Below are positions 1-6,047 of a DNA stretch of 8,631 nt, one piece after another. Location of the stretch: NCBI GenBank assembly GCA_027314685.1, contig DAHVAI010000084.1, forward strand, positions 1 to 8,631. Reading direction: 5' to 3'. How positions within the stretch are numbered: position 1 is the first letter of the stretch; every line of letters begins with the position of its first letter. The notes beneath the pieces were generated by a model. That model worked only from the letters and a program-made list of their open reading frames with translations. It ran no database searches and was not told the DNA's origin. The stretch is from Nitrososphaerota archaeon. GTDB taxonomy: Archaea; Thermoproteota; Nitrososphaeria; Nitrososphaerales; CADDZS01. The position numbers were made by a program, and so were the translations under genes.

Positions 1-1
1 T

Positions 2-169
2 GATTCTCAGTCCAAGGTGTTCGGAGGTGTAGTTTACGAGTGTGTGCGATGCGGAACGAAGGTGAGTGCCGACGAACTCGCCCAACTCCCAGAAATTAAA
101 TGCATCTGCGGTTATCGAGTTTTGAAAAAGGCTAGACCGCCTGTTGTAAAACAGGTAAAGGCGATCTAG
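2..169 (+). CDS. rpoP: DNA-directed RNA polymerase subunit P (Rpb12-like), 5' end uncertain or cut by the window
   Basis: Reading from base 2 gives 55 codons ending in TAG at 167-169. RpoP is the small zinc-ribbon subunit of archaeal RNA polymerase, equivalent to eukaryotic Rpb12. Visible support: a first knuckle CVRCG preceded by VYE, a spacer ending LPEIK, a second knuckle CICGYRV, and the basic tail RPPVVKQVKAI, which matches the usual archaeal C-terminus. The second knuckle is C-x-C rather than the C-x-x-C I expect from Sulfolobus-type RpoP. Known archaeal RpoP proteins are about 45-50 residues, so a GTG at 17-19 could be the true start (50 aa). No Shine-Dalgarno site is visible before it, and the frame stays open to the window edge, so an upstream start outside the window is equally possible. 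Too short to be found by length alone; identity rests on the motif pattern. Confidence 0.85.
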   Translation, partial: DSQSKVFGGVVYECVRCGTKVSADELAQLPEIKCICGYRVLKKARPPVVKQVKAI

Positions 170-181
170 TAAGAAACTCGG

Positions 182-212
182 ACGTTTTCGTTGATCAACG
201 TATCTGAAACGT
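182..212. promoter_or_regulatory. Nested dyad with a perfect 12-bp palindrome upstream of HMG-CoA synthase
   Basis: CGTTGATCAACG at 189-200 is a perfect palindrome. It is flanked by ACGTTT (182-187) and its complement AAACGT (207-212), an outer dyad whose centre is slightly offset. It lies between the rpoP stop and the TATA-like box of the next gene, centred about 36 bp upstream of that box, where archaeal activators or repressors often bind. It could instead fold in RNA as a 3' hairpin of rpoP, although no T-run follows. Function is inferred; the symmetry is seen directly. Confidence 0.5.
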
Positions 213-220
213 TTGGCCAC

Positions 221-240
221 TAGTCGATTTAATTAGTCGA
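221..240 (+). promoter_or_regulatory. TATA-like promoter of HMG-CoA synthase inside a TAGTCGA direct repeat
   Basis: The AT-rich element ATTTAATTA (227-235) is centred about 31 bp before the ATG at 262. With an archaeal TATA-to-start distance near 26-27 bp, transcription would begin only a few bases before the ATG, giving a nearly leaderless mRNA. This fits the lack of a well-placed Shine-Dalgarno site. The box is bracketed by two exact copies of TAGTCGA (221-227 and 234-240), repeated every 13 bp, which could be a regulator site overlapping the promoter. No convincing BRE is seen. The promoter call is inferred from spacing and composition. Confidence 0.55.
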
Positions 241-261
241 AGGAAGCTTTCTTGATTTTCA

Positions 262-1299
262 ATGAAAACCAACCTGCCCACTGGTATTGAAGGCTACGGC
301 GCCTACATACCGACAAACCGCCTACCCACCACGGAAATTGCGAGAATATGGCACGGTGGGGGAGCTGGTCCCAATCGAGAAAAAGCTGTAGCAGCAATGG
401 ACGAAGATACGACCACTATGGCAGTCGAAGCTTCGAGGATTGCGACGCATATGGCTGGAGTGAGCGATGATCTGGGAGCTGTTTTCGTAGGCACAGAATC
501 CAAAGTCTACGCCGTCAAACCCACCAGCACTATAGTTGCGCAGGCTCTTGGTTGCCATAACGCCCTAGCTGCCGATTTCGAGTTTGCATGCAAGGCCGGG
601 ACCGAAGCAATCCAAGTTATCAGCGGCTTAGTGGGATCTGGCATGATTCAACACGGCCTGGCTGCTGGTGTCGACACAGCCCAAGGTAGACCCGGCGACG
701 ACCTTGAGTACACCGCGGCAAGCGGAGGGGCTGCCTTCGTACTTGGAAGAAGTGGTCCGAATACTGTTGCGACTATCAAGGGCAGTTTCTCTTACATTTC
801 GGACACTGGTGATTTTTGGCGGAGGCAGGGAGAAAAATACCCGAGGCATCTTTCCAGATTTACAGGAGAACCAGCATATTTTCACCACGTGGAAACTGCT
901 GTGAAGAGTTTGTTTTTGGAATTCAACGTAAGGGCGACGGATTTTCAGTATGCAGTTTTTCACCAGCCAAACCCCAGATTTCCAATAGAGGCTGCGACTC
1001 GGCTCGGTTTCACGATGAAACAGATCGAGGTAGGTCTATTGAATCCTGTAATTGGTAATACCTATTCGGCTAGTTCTCCGCTAGGTCTAGCTGCGGTGCT
1101 TGATGTGGCACATCCGGGAGACAAAATCCTTGTCGCCTCGTTCGGTTCAGGAGCTGGAAGCGACGCATTCATAATTGAAGCCCAACAGGCACTTCCAATG
1201 AAGCGCAAACTAGGAACTCCAGTCAGAGACCTGATAGAGAACGCAACCAGAATAGATTATGCATTTTACAGCAAGTATAGAGAGAAGCTTAGACGATGA
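262..1299 (+). CDS. Hydroxymethylglutaryl-CoA synthase, archaeal type
   Basis: Cytosolic enzyme that condenses acetyl-CoA with acetoacetyl-CoA to form HMG-CoA, the committed feed of the mevalonate pathway for archaeal isoprenoid lipids. The 345-aa length matches archaeal HMG-CoA synthases (about 350 aa). It has the thiolase/ketoacyl-synthase fold signatures: GIEGYGAYIP at the N-terminus, GTES with Glu79, the nucleophile Cys110 in FACKAGTEA, and His234 in FHQPNPRFP, then GNTYSASSPLG and FGSGAGSDAF near the end. Glu79, Cys110 and His234 correspond to the Glu/Cys/His catalytic set known for the family, so the enzyme looks active. The ATG at 262 gives a normal N-terminus and sits just downstream of the inferred transcription start. 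It leads a cluster with a thiolase-family protein and a DUF35 protein, the known partners of archaeal HMG-CoA synthase. No frameshift is seen. Family assignment is very secure. Confidence 0.96.
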   Translation: MKTNLPTGIEGYGAYIPTNRLPTTEIARIWHGGGAGPNREKAVAAMDEDTTTMAVEASRIATHMAGVSDDLGAVFVGTESKVYAVKPTSTIVAQALGCHNALAADFEFACKAGTEAIQVISGLVGSGMIQHGLAAGVDTAQGRPGDDLEYTAASGGAAFVLGRSGPNTVATIKGSFSYISDTGDFWRRQGEKYPRHLSRFTGEPAYFHHVETAVKSLFLEFNVRATDFQYAVFHQPNPRFPIEAATRLGFTMKQIEVGLLNPVIGNTYSASSPLGLAAVLDVAHPGDKILVASFGSGAGSDAFIIEAQQALPMKRKLGTPVRDLIENATRIDYAFYSKYREKLRR

Positions 1300-1340
1300 T
1301 TGGTCGGTTACCGGGCGACGTATGACTCTGGTCAATCATC
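1295..1340 (+). promoter_or_regulatory. Potential RNA hairpin between the HMG-CoA synthase and thiolase genes
   Basis: GATGATTG (1295-1302, containing the HMG-CoA synthase stop codon) is perfectly complementary to CAATCATC (1333-1340). The stem can be extended inward by five more positions using G-U and G-C pairs (1303-1307 with 1328-1332), leaving a loop of about 20 bases. It ends 10 bases before the thiolase Shine-Dalgarno site. This is the only real gap in an otherwise tight operon, so it could tune expression, stabilise RNA ends or mark processing. No U-tract follows, so it is not an obvious terminator. Function is inferred. Confidence 0.35.
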
Positions 1341-1350
1341 ATAGTACATT

Positions 1351-1356
1351 GGAGAG
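1351..1356 (+). promoter_or_regulatory. Ribosome binding site that supports the TTG start of the thiolase
   Basis: GGAGAG lies 9 bases before a TTG at 1366-1368. It decides the start of the next gene, which has no ATG at the position where thiolases begin. The resulting N-terminus, with IASIGFAKVG, matches the usual opening beta strand of thiolases. Confidence 0.7.
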
Positions 1357-1365
1357 AAGAATTTA

Positions 1366-2508
1366 TTGACAGGGCACATAGCAAGCATTGGTTTCGCCAA
1401 GGTTGGAGATCACTGGTCGCAATCAATCTCCGAACTTGCGTTCTCCGCTTGCAAGAACATTTTGAATAAAAATATCAAACCCGATGCCTTGATCGTATCT
1501 AATGCTCTTTCTGAGCTATCATCTCAATCTAACATCGGCCCTTTAGTAGCAGACGCTTTGGGTCTAGAAGGAATCGAAGCATTCAAGATAGAATCCTCTG
1601 GAGCCTCAGGGGCTGCGGCAGTGCATGTTGCTAATAGTTTGATCTCATCAGGGCAACTCGACGCGGTTCTTGTTGTTGGCGTTGAGAAAATGCGAGACCT
1701 AGATCCCACAAAGCTCGTAATGGCACAAGGTATGTCCGAAAACGCTGAATATTCGCAATTTTTTGGTATATCCTTTGCAGGATTAAATGCCCTATTGGCT
1801 AGATTGTACATGCAAGAGTATGACGTCACTCGAGATGAACTATCTGCTTTCCCTGTCTTAGCTCATAGAAACTCCGCCACTGCGGGACATGCTCAATTCA
1901 AGAGAAAATTCAGTTTGGAGGAAGTTTCTCGGTCAGAGCTCATAGCCGATCCTCTCAGGACGCTAGACTGCGCTCCGGTAGGCGATGGGGCCGCAGCTCT
2001 TTTACTGGTAAGTGATAATCTTGCAACGCGCTCGGAAAAGGCCGTGAAGATAGCTGCTAGCGAAGCCTCATCATGCAGGATTAGCTTCTTTGAGAGAGAG
2101 GACATGTTCAAATTCAGTTCAACAGAGAATGCCTCGAAGAAAGCGCTAAGGAAATCTAACCTTACAATAGAAGATATGGACTTCTTCGAGATTCAAGATT
2201 CGTATTCGATTCTTGCGGCTTTGTCTGTGGAGGGATTGGGCTTGTCAAAATCTGGAGAGGCTTGCCGCGAGGCAATCTCGGGAAAGTTCGACCTCGGAGG
2301 GAAGAAGCCACTCTCTACTTTTGGAGGAATGAAAGCTCGCGGATATCCGGTTGGGGCAGCTGGCGTGTATCAAATATGCGAAGCTTTTCTTCAACTTACT
2401 GGTGGAGCGGGTCCAAATCAAGTAAAGAATGCTAAGAGATGCCTAGTCCACGCAATGTCTGGAATAGATAGCTCGTCTTTCGTTCATGTTCTGGAGGCGG
2501 GTAGGTAA
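1366..2508 (+). CDS. Thiolase-family protein (acetyl-CoA acetyltransferase-like), catalytic residues apparently lost
   Basis: By fold and context this is the archaeal SCP2-type thiolase that normally makes acetoacetyl-CoA for HMG-CoA synthase. The 380-aa length is normal and fold signatures are present: VVGVEKMRD (103-111), HRNSATAGHAQFK (167-179), CAPVGDGAAALL (202-213), GGMKARGYPVGAAG (320-333), and a closing VHVLEAG. The active site is unusual. Where the family has the acyl-accepting Cys in EAACASGG, this protein has ESSGASGA with Gly79; no other Cys is nearby. The HDxF element reads QDSY (277-280). The His of GHPxGA is Tyr327. A Cys is kept at 359 in CLVH. The frame is intact over its whole length, so this is not simple decay. 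It starts at TTG behind GGAGAG, and its TAA overlaps the ATG of the DUF35 gene by one base, implying coupled translation. Family membership is secure; thiolase activity is doubtful. Confidence 0.88.
   Translation: MTGHIASIGFAKVGDHWSQSISELAFSACKNILNKNIKPDALIVSNALSELSSQSNIGPLVADALGLEGIEAFKIESSGASGAAAVHVANSLISSGQLDAVLVVGVEKMRDLDPTKLVMAQGMSENAEYSQFFGISFAGLNALLARLYMQEYDVTRDELSAFPVLAHRNSATAGHAQFKRKFSLEEVSRSELIADPLRTLDCAPVGDGAAALLLVSDNLATRSEKAVKIAASEASSCRISFFEREDMFKFSSTENASKKALRKSNLTIEDMDFFEIQDSYSILAALSVEGLGLSKSGEACREAISGKFDLGGKKPLSTFGGMKARGYPVGAAGVYQICEAFLQLTGGAGPNQVKNAKRCLVHAMSGIDSSSFVHVLEAGR
2493..2497 (+). promoter_or_regulatory. Ribosome binding site for the DUF35 gene inside the thiolase end
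   Basis: GGAGG lies 10 bases before the ATG at 2508. Together with the TAATG stop/start overlap it indicates direct re-initiation by ribosomes finishing the thiolase, which would keep the two proteins at similar levels as expected for complex partners. Confidence 0.65.
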
Positions 2509-2915
2509 TGTCAGTTCCCTATTGGAGAATGCGTGATAGGTACTACAACCTGCTCGGGAACAAATGCTCCGACTGCGGAAAGGAATACTTCCCCTCCCTT
2601 AGTATCTGTCGCGAGTGTAGGTCAACGAATTTGAAAGATCATAGGATGCCAAGAGGAGGAAAGCTTCTCAGTTATACAATGCAGAAGGAAACACTACCCG
2701 GATTTGAAGATCAAGAGCCCATGATGTTTGGATTAGTCGAGTTGGAGAACGGTGTTAATCTCGTTGCCCAGATAGTGGATGCTTCCTACGAGACACTTAA
2801 ACCAGGTCAGAAATTGCGTATTGTATTCCGAAGAGTGAAGAGCGATGGCGAGTCCGGTCAAATTTATTACGGCTACAAGTTCGCGCCGCTTCTCCAAAGA
2901 TCGGCCTCTGAGTAA
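2508..2915 (+). CDS. DUF35 OB-fold and zinc-ribbon protein, partner of thiolase and HMG-CoA synthase
   Basis: A 135-aa protein with the DUF35 layout: an N-terminal helix rich in aromatic and basic residues (YWRMRDRYYNLL), a rubredoxin-like zinc ribbon with Cys20, Cys23, Cys34 and Cys37 (CSDCG and CRECR), and an OB-fold domain from about residue 48 to 128 (LLSYT, FGLVELENGVNLVAQI, LKPGQKLRIVFRR, YGYKFAP). In archaea the DUF35 protein bridges thiolase and HMG-CoA synthase and helps form a shared CoA channel, so acetoacetyl-CoA passes directly between the two sites. This is known for the methanogen complex and inferred here from the same three-gene order. All four zinc ligands are kept. Start is fixed by the one-base overlap with the thiolase stop and by GGAGG upstream. 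Last gene of the cluster; the next gene has its own promoter-like element. Confidence 0.92.
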   Translation: MSVPYWRMRDRYYNLLGNKCSDCGKEYFPSLSICRECRSTNLKDHRMPRGGKLLSYTMQKETLPGFEDQEPMMFGLVELENGVNLVAQIVDASYETLKPGQKLRIVFRRVKSDGESGQIYYGYKFAPLLQRSASE

Positions 2916-2920
2916 CATAG

Positions 2921-2963
2921 TTATACGGATTGCACGCATTTCAGAAAACTGCGACCATTGGAG
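2921..2963 (+). promoter_or_regulatory. Probable promoter and ribosome binding site of glycyl-tRNA synthetase
   Basis: TTATAC at 2921-2926 is a TATA-like hexamer just after the DUF35 stop. It would start transcription near 2950, leaving a leader of about 24 bases. That leader holds GGAG at 2960-2963, 10 bases before the ATG at 2974. The pattern suggests that glyS can be transcribed separately from the HMG-CoA cluster, although read-through over the 58-base gap is also possible. The hexamer is a weak match, so the promoter part is tentative. Confidence 0.4.
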
Positions 2964-2973
2964 TTTCTAAACC

Positions 2974-4482
2974 ATGCACGAAGACCAAGTAGAACAAACA
3001 AGACGTGCAAACTACGATGAAATTTTGCGCCTAGCTCTTGAAAGAGGATTCTTCTTTCCTTCGGCTGAAATTTACAACGACGCGCCAGCGGGTTTCTGGG
3101 AATATGGACCAACTGGCCTTCTAATGAGGAACAACTTTGTGAGACAGTGGCGAAAGAGCCTTGTCCGCCGAGATGACATGCTAGAAATCGATGGGTCAGT
3201 TATTCTGCCAAAAGTTGTGTTCGAAGCCTCTGGACATCTCTCAAGCCTTGTCGATCCAATAGTTCAGTGCACCAAATGTGGGACAAGAATTCGCGCAGAC
3301 AAGTATGTTTCGGAAAAGACTGGGTTACAAATCGACGAACGGCTATCTGCCGAAGAATTTCAATCTCTGATTACAAAACACAATCTTCACTGCCCAAAGT
3401 GTGGCGGTAACTTCGGGACCCCGACAAAGTTCAATATGATGTTTCGGGTGGGAGTAGGTGCCGAAGATGTTGACGCATATCTGCGTCCAGAAACTGCCCA
3501 GAGTATCTTTGTGGATTTCCAAAGGCTATCGAAGACCATGAGAATGAAACTGCCTAAAGGAGTCGCTCAAGTTGGTCGAAGTTTCAGGAACGAAATCGCT
3601 CCAAGGCAAGGTCTAGTCCGGTTGCGAGAGCTCATGCAAGCGGAAGTTGAGGTCTTCTTCAATCCTGACTCAGAGTTTGACAAGGAGAAACTGGATAGTA
3701 TCAAATCAGTCGAAATGAACGTCCTTTCTCAACCCTACACAGACGGTCAAAAGGAAGTTGCAAGAAAATACTCAGCTGCAGATTCAGTTTCAATCTTTGG
3801 CGGAAAACCTATAATTTCCTACTATTTCGCTCTGCTTCAGGAATTTTATGAATCCTGTGGCTTCAAAAAGGAAGACACAAGATTCAGAGAGCTTTCTGCG
3901 TCAGACAGAGCCTTCTATACTACATCAGCCTTCGACTTTGAGGTAAACACGAGCATTGGATGGCTCGAACTCGTAGCCTGCAACTATCGAACTGACTACG
4001 ATCTCGGCAACCATTCGAAATATTCGAAAGCTGATCTCTCCATAATGGATCAGGAGAAGAAAGTACTCCCGCATGTGATTGAACTCAGTCTCGGAGTAGA
4101 TAGAAGTCTATTTGCTTTGCTGGATTTCAAGTTCTTCCATGAAGAAAACCGCGATGTCTTGAAGCTACCACCAAACATCGCTCCCTTCCTCGCCGCAATC
4201 TTTCCGCTGATCTCCAAGCCAGAATTCGAGTCGAAGGCAAAAACTCTCTTTGAAAGCTTGAAGCAAGACGAAGAATTCAATGTATCCTACGATGATTCCG
4301 GGAATATTGGCAGGAGGTACAGAAGGATGGATGAGATCGGCACGCCGTTCTGCATTACGGTAGACCACGACACTCTGCATAATGACACAGTAACCCTAAG
4401 GGAGAGAGACAGCATGATTCAATCCAGAGTTGCAATTTCAGATTTAGCTTCTACTCTCAGAGGTTTAAGGGACAAGCACTAG
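2974..4482 (+). CDS. glyS: Glycine--tRNA ligase (class II, alpha2 type)
   Basis: Attaches glycine to tRNA-Gly in the cytosol. The 502-aa protein has the alpha2 GlyRS architecture: GFFFPSAEIY and the GFWEYGPTG motif-1 region (25-48), a zinc insert with Cys99/Cys102 (CTKCG) and Cys140/Cys143 (CPKCG), the tRNA-acceptor segment LRPETAQSIF (170-179), motif 2 FRNEIAPRQGLVRLREL (204-220) followed by QAEVE, the glycine-site strand GWLELVACNYRTDYDLGNH (329-347), and motif 3 VIELSLGVDRS (368-378). The C-terminal anticodon-binding domain carries GRRYRRMDEIGTPFC and TVTLRERDS. Motif-3 Glu370 and Ser372, expected to contact glycine, are present. It is shorter than many archaeal or eukaryotic GlyRS (about 570 aa) and close to the compact bacterial form, but every catalytic block is there. 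Its last 18 bp overlap the end of the convergent DUF92 gene. Confidence 0.96.
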   Translation: MHEDQVEQTRRANYDEILRLALERGFFFPSAEIYNDAPAGFWEYGPTGLLMRNNFVRQWRKSLVRRDDMLEIDGSVILPKVVFEASGHLSSLVDPIVQCTKCGTRIRADKYVSEKTGLQIDERLSAEEFQSLITKHNLHCPKCGGNFGTPTKFNMMFRVGVGAEDVDAYLRPETAQSIFVDFQRLSKTMRMKLPKGVAQVGRSFRNEIAPRQGLVRLRELMQAEVEVFFNPDSEFDKEKLDSIKSVEMNVLSQPYTDGQKEVARKYSAADSVSIFGGKPIISYYFALLQEFYESCGFKKEDTRFRELSASDRAFYTTSAFDFEVNTSIGWLELVACNYRTDYDLGNHSKYSKADLSIMDQEKKVLPHVIELSLGVDRSLFALLDFKFFHEENRDVLKLPPNIAPFLAAIFPLISKPEFESKAKTLFESLKQDEEFNVSYDDSGNIGRRYRRMDEIGTPFCITVDHDTLHNDTVTLRERDSMIQSRVAISDLASTLRGLRDKH

Positions 4483-5298
4483 ATAGATCGCAGCAGATAG
4501 AGCTGCTGCTATTATCGTAGCCGTCAGATTCACCATGTTGTTTTCCATATATCTGATTCCCTTCACTGTAACTGTACTCTTTCCATGGTGATAGAGACTC
4601 TCTGTTTTTACGTTGCACACAACACATCTGTTAATTCCCTGAATTGTGGCGCCTAAGAGACTGTCTAGATTCATTGCTATGAATGCAGCAAGCACCACAC
4701 TTGCGAGCAAAGGCCATACAAGGAACGATCCTGATGAAAAAACGCCAATAACTATTCCAAATCCGGTCAGTCCTAGAGCAGATAGTAGACCTGCCAGCTC
4801 CCCAAGCCCAGAGACGCCGCCGGAAACTCCTGGAGCGACAATCCTTCGAGGATTGTAGATGAGTCGAGGCTTTGAGCTGCTGAGCAATCCGATTTCCGTG
4901 GCAATTGTGTCACTCATTGCGGCTGAAATGCTTGCGAGGTAAACTACTGCAAACACCGGATGGTTTGATACTACCTCGGCCAGAGCGACTATGCCCCCCA
5001 CCAGACCGTTTGCTAATGCATTCGGCCATGAGCGTCTACCCCCCTTCTCTTGCGCAGAACCCAACTTCATCTTGTACTCGTATCGAAATCGAGTAAGCAA
5101 AGATCCTATTAGGACGAATGCGATTATCATGATAAGCCAGCTCAGACCACCCGCAAGAAGTGAAGCTAAGCTGATCAGTGCGCCCGTCAGGGCACCGGGT
5201 GCGTCCAGAGCCCTGACCCTGACTGAGAGTATTGAAAGCGCAACAATGACGATAATCCCTATGATAAGCTGTGGGGATGAGGGCAACAATAGAAACAC
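4465..5298 (-). CDS. DUF92 family polytopic membrane protein (TIGR00297-like)
   Basis: A 277-aa integral membrane protein with about seven hydrophobic spans (roughly residues 9-25, 36-50, 53-68, 96-127, 163-185, 190-210 and 256-276). Conserved DUF92 elements are visible: RRSWPNALANG (88-98), SDTIATEIG (129-137), PRRIVAPGVSGGVSGLG (150-166), DSLLGATIQG (212-221), a CVVC pair (225-228), and a C-terminal NNMVN (253-257). The family contains the plant chloroplast enzyme VTE6, a phytyl-phosphate kinase; the substrate of archaeal members is not known to me. An isoprenoid-phosphate role is a reasonable guess in an organism with isoprenoid lipids, but is not shown by this sequence. Start is GTG at 5296-5298, only 3 bases after the stop of the HTH gene, so the two are almost certainly co-transcribed. 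No good Shine-Dalgarno site precedes it, which suggests coupled translation. Its 3' end overlaps glyS. Confidence 0.88.
   Translation of the reverse strand: MFLLLPSSPQLIIGIIVIVALSILSVRVRALDAPGALTGALISLASLLAGGLSWLIMIIAFVLIGSLLTRFRYEYKMKLGSAQEKGGRRSWPNALANGLVGGIVALAEVVSNHPVFAVVYLASISAAMSDTIATEIGLLSSSKPRLIYNPRRIVAPGVSGGVSGLGELAGLLSALGLTGFGIVIGVFSSGSFLVWPLLASVVLAAFIAMNLDSLLGATIQGINRCVVCNVKTESLYHHGKSTVTVKGIRYMENNMVNLTATIIAAALSAAIYLVLVP
4490..4509. repeat. Inverted repeat just past the glyS stop, inside the DUF92 coding end
   Basis: GCAGCAG (4490-4496) and CTGCTGC (4503-4509) form a perfect 7-bp GC-rich stem with a 6-base loop, starting 8 bases after the glyS stop codon. It could shape the 3' end of the glyS mRNA. 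No T-run follows on the plus strand, and on the minus strand the same bases encode an Ala-rich membrane segment, which can produce such symmetry by chance. Confidence 0.3.
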
Positions 5299-5301
5299 GG
5301 G

Positions 5302-6009
5302 CTAAGCAGAAGCCTTTGTAGCGGCAAGTTCCCCGAGTTCGCGAATTATCTTTCTCTCATCCTTAACTGACAACGCAAGTATGATTCTCTCCTTTTCAGC
5401 CAAGGCTTTCCCGACTTCATCCACATTCCTAGGCCCGTGCAAAACAACCATCCTTGGTTTCAAGTGAACGACCCTAATGGCAACCATCGGCGAGCGGCCC
5501 AGTCCAACTTTTGTGAAGACGATCAACCTTTCGGTTGTCGCGCCATAAATCTTGTAAAAATCATACCCAGATAGAGCGTAAATAGTCTTTATTGAATCCA
5601 AGACTGTGTAGCCGTAGATGTCAGTGTCGAGTCTCTCGCTTCCTGTGACTAAGGATCCTTCAAGCAGCTCTGCCAGCTTACCAGCTCTGATGGGCTGACT
5701 AAATTCGCCTATTGCAAGTATTGCGGATTTGTCTTTTGATTCGACTTTTTGTTGTAGCAGTCTGTAGTGATTGTTGTCAAGCTTAACCAATGCTTCGACG
5801 TATCTCTTGATGAAACCCACTCCAGGCGAAGCACGCCTTCCACTCTCATAATCGCTCAAGACCGATGGAGATAAGCCCATCTCCTTAGCCAAGACAGCCT
5901 GTTTGACAGATATCCTTTCGCGCCATTTTCGCATCGCATCTCCAGGATTCTCGCTGATCACTACATCGCCCGCTATTTGGGCAGCAAATTCCTCGTGATC
6001 AAGGCTCAT
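5302..6009 (-). CDS. Archaeal HTH (XRE/Cro-type) transcriptional regulator, COG1709-like
   Basis: A 235-aa predicted DNA-binding protein. Residues about 25-78 form a Cro/XRE helix-turn-helix: MRKWRERISVKQAVLAKEMG (first helices) followed by LSPSVLSDYESGRRASPG, where the second part is the recognition helix. After it come an amphipathic linker and a C-terminal domain (about 95-235) with alternating strands such as IYGYTVLDSIKTIYALSG, RLIVFTKVGLGRSPMVAIRVV and PRMVVLHGP, ending in a helix with REL. I recognise this as the archaeal predicted-regulator family COG1709, whose ligand and targets are not known to me; the C-terminal part is probably a sensor or dimerisation domain. The ATG at 6009 lies about 28 bp from a TATA-like box, consistent with a leaderless mRNA. 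It is followed after 3 bases by the DUF92 gene, so it may control its own operon. A dyad lies directly upstream. Confidence 0.85.
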   Translation of the reverse strand: MSLDHEEFAAQIAGDVVISENPGDAMRKWRERISVKQAVLAKEMGLSPSVLSDYESGRRASPGVGFIKRYVEALVKLDNNHYRLLQQKVESKDKSAILAIGEFSQPIRAGKLAELLEGSLVTGSERLDTDIYGYTVLDSIKTIYALSGYDFYKIYGATTERLIVFTKVGLGRSPMVAIRVVHLKPRMVVLHGPRNVDEVGKALAEKERIILALSVKDERKIIRELGELAATKASA

Positions 6010-6033
6010 AAGTCGAATCTACGACAAGTGTCG

Positions 6034-6042
6034 ATTTAAAGC
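6034..6042 (-). promoter_or_regulatory. TATA-like promoter of the HTH regulator gene
   Basis: On the minus strand this reads GCTTTAAAT, centred about 28 bp before the ATG at 6009. Archaeal spacing places the transcription start at or within two bases of the ATG, i.e. a leaderless mRNA, which fits the absence of a Shine-Dalgarno site. The plus-strand 10-mer GTCGATTTAA covering it (6030-6039) also occurs at the HMG-CoA synthase promoter (223-232). Confidence 0.5.
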
Positions 6043-6047
6043 AATGG

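Noticed and set aside
628..963. A 111-codon minus-strand open frame inside the HMG-CoA synthase gene
   Set aside because: Antisense to a secure gene and low-complexity in composition; no family features.
1524..1829. A 101-codon minus-strand open frame inside the thiolase gene
   Set aside because: Antisense shadow with Ser/Ala-rich sequence and no promoter or start signal.
1366..2508. Thiolase as a pseudogene
   Set aside because: The frame is full length, has a good ribosome binding site, is coupled to the DUF35 gene, and keeps fold motifs outside the active site; altered catalytic residues alone do not make it a decayed gene.
4991..5305. A 104-codon plus-strand open frame opposite the DUF92 gene
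   Set aside because: Antisense to a gene with clear membrane-protein motifs; no independent support.
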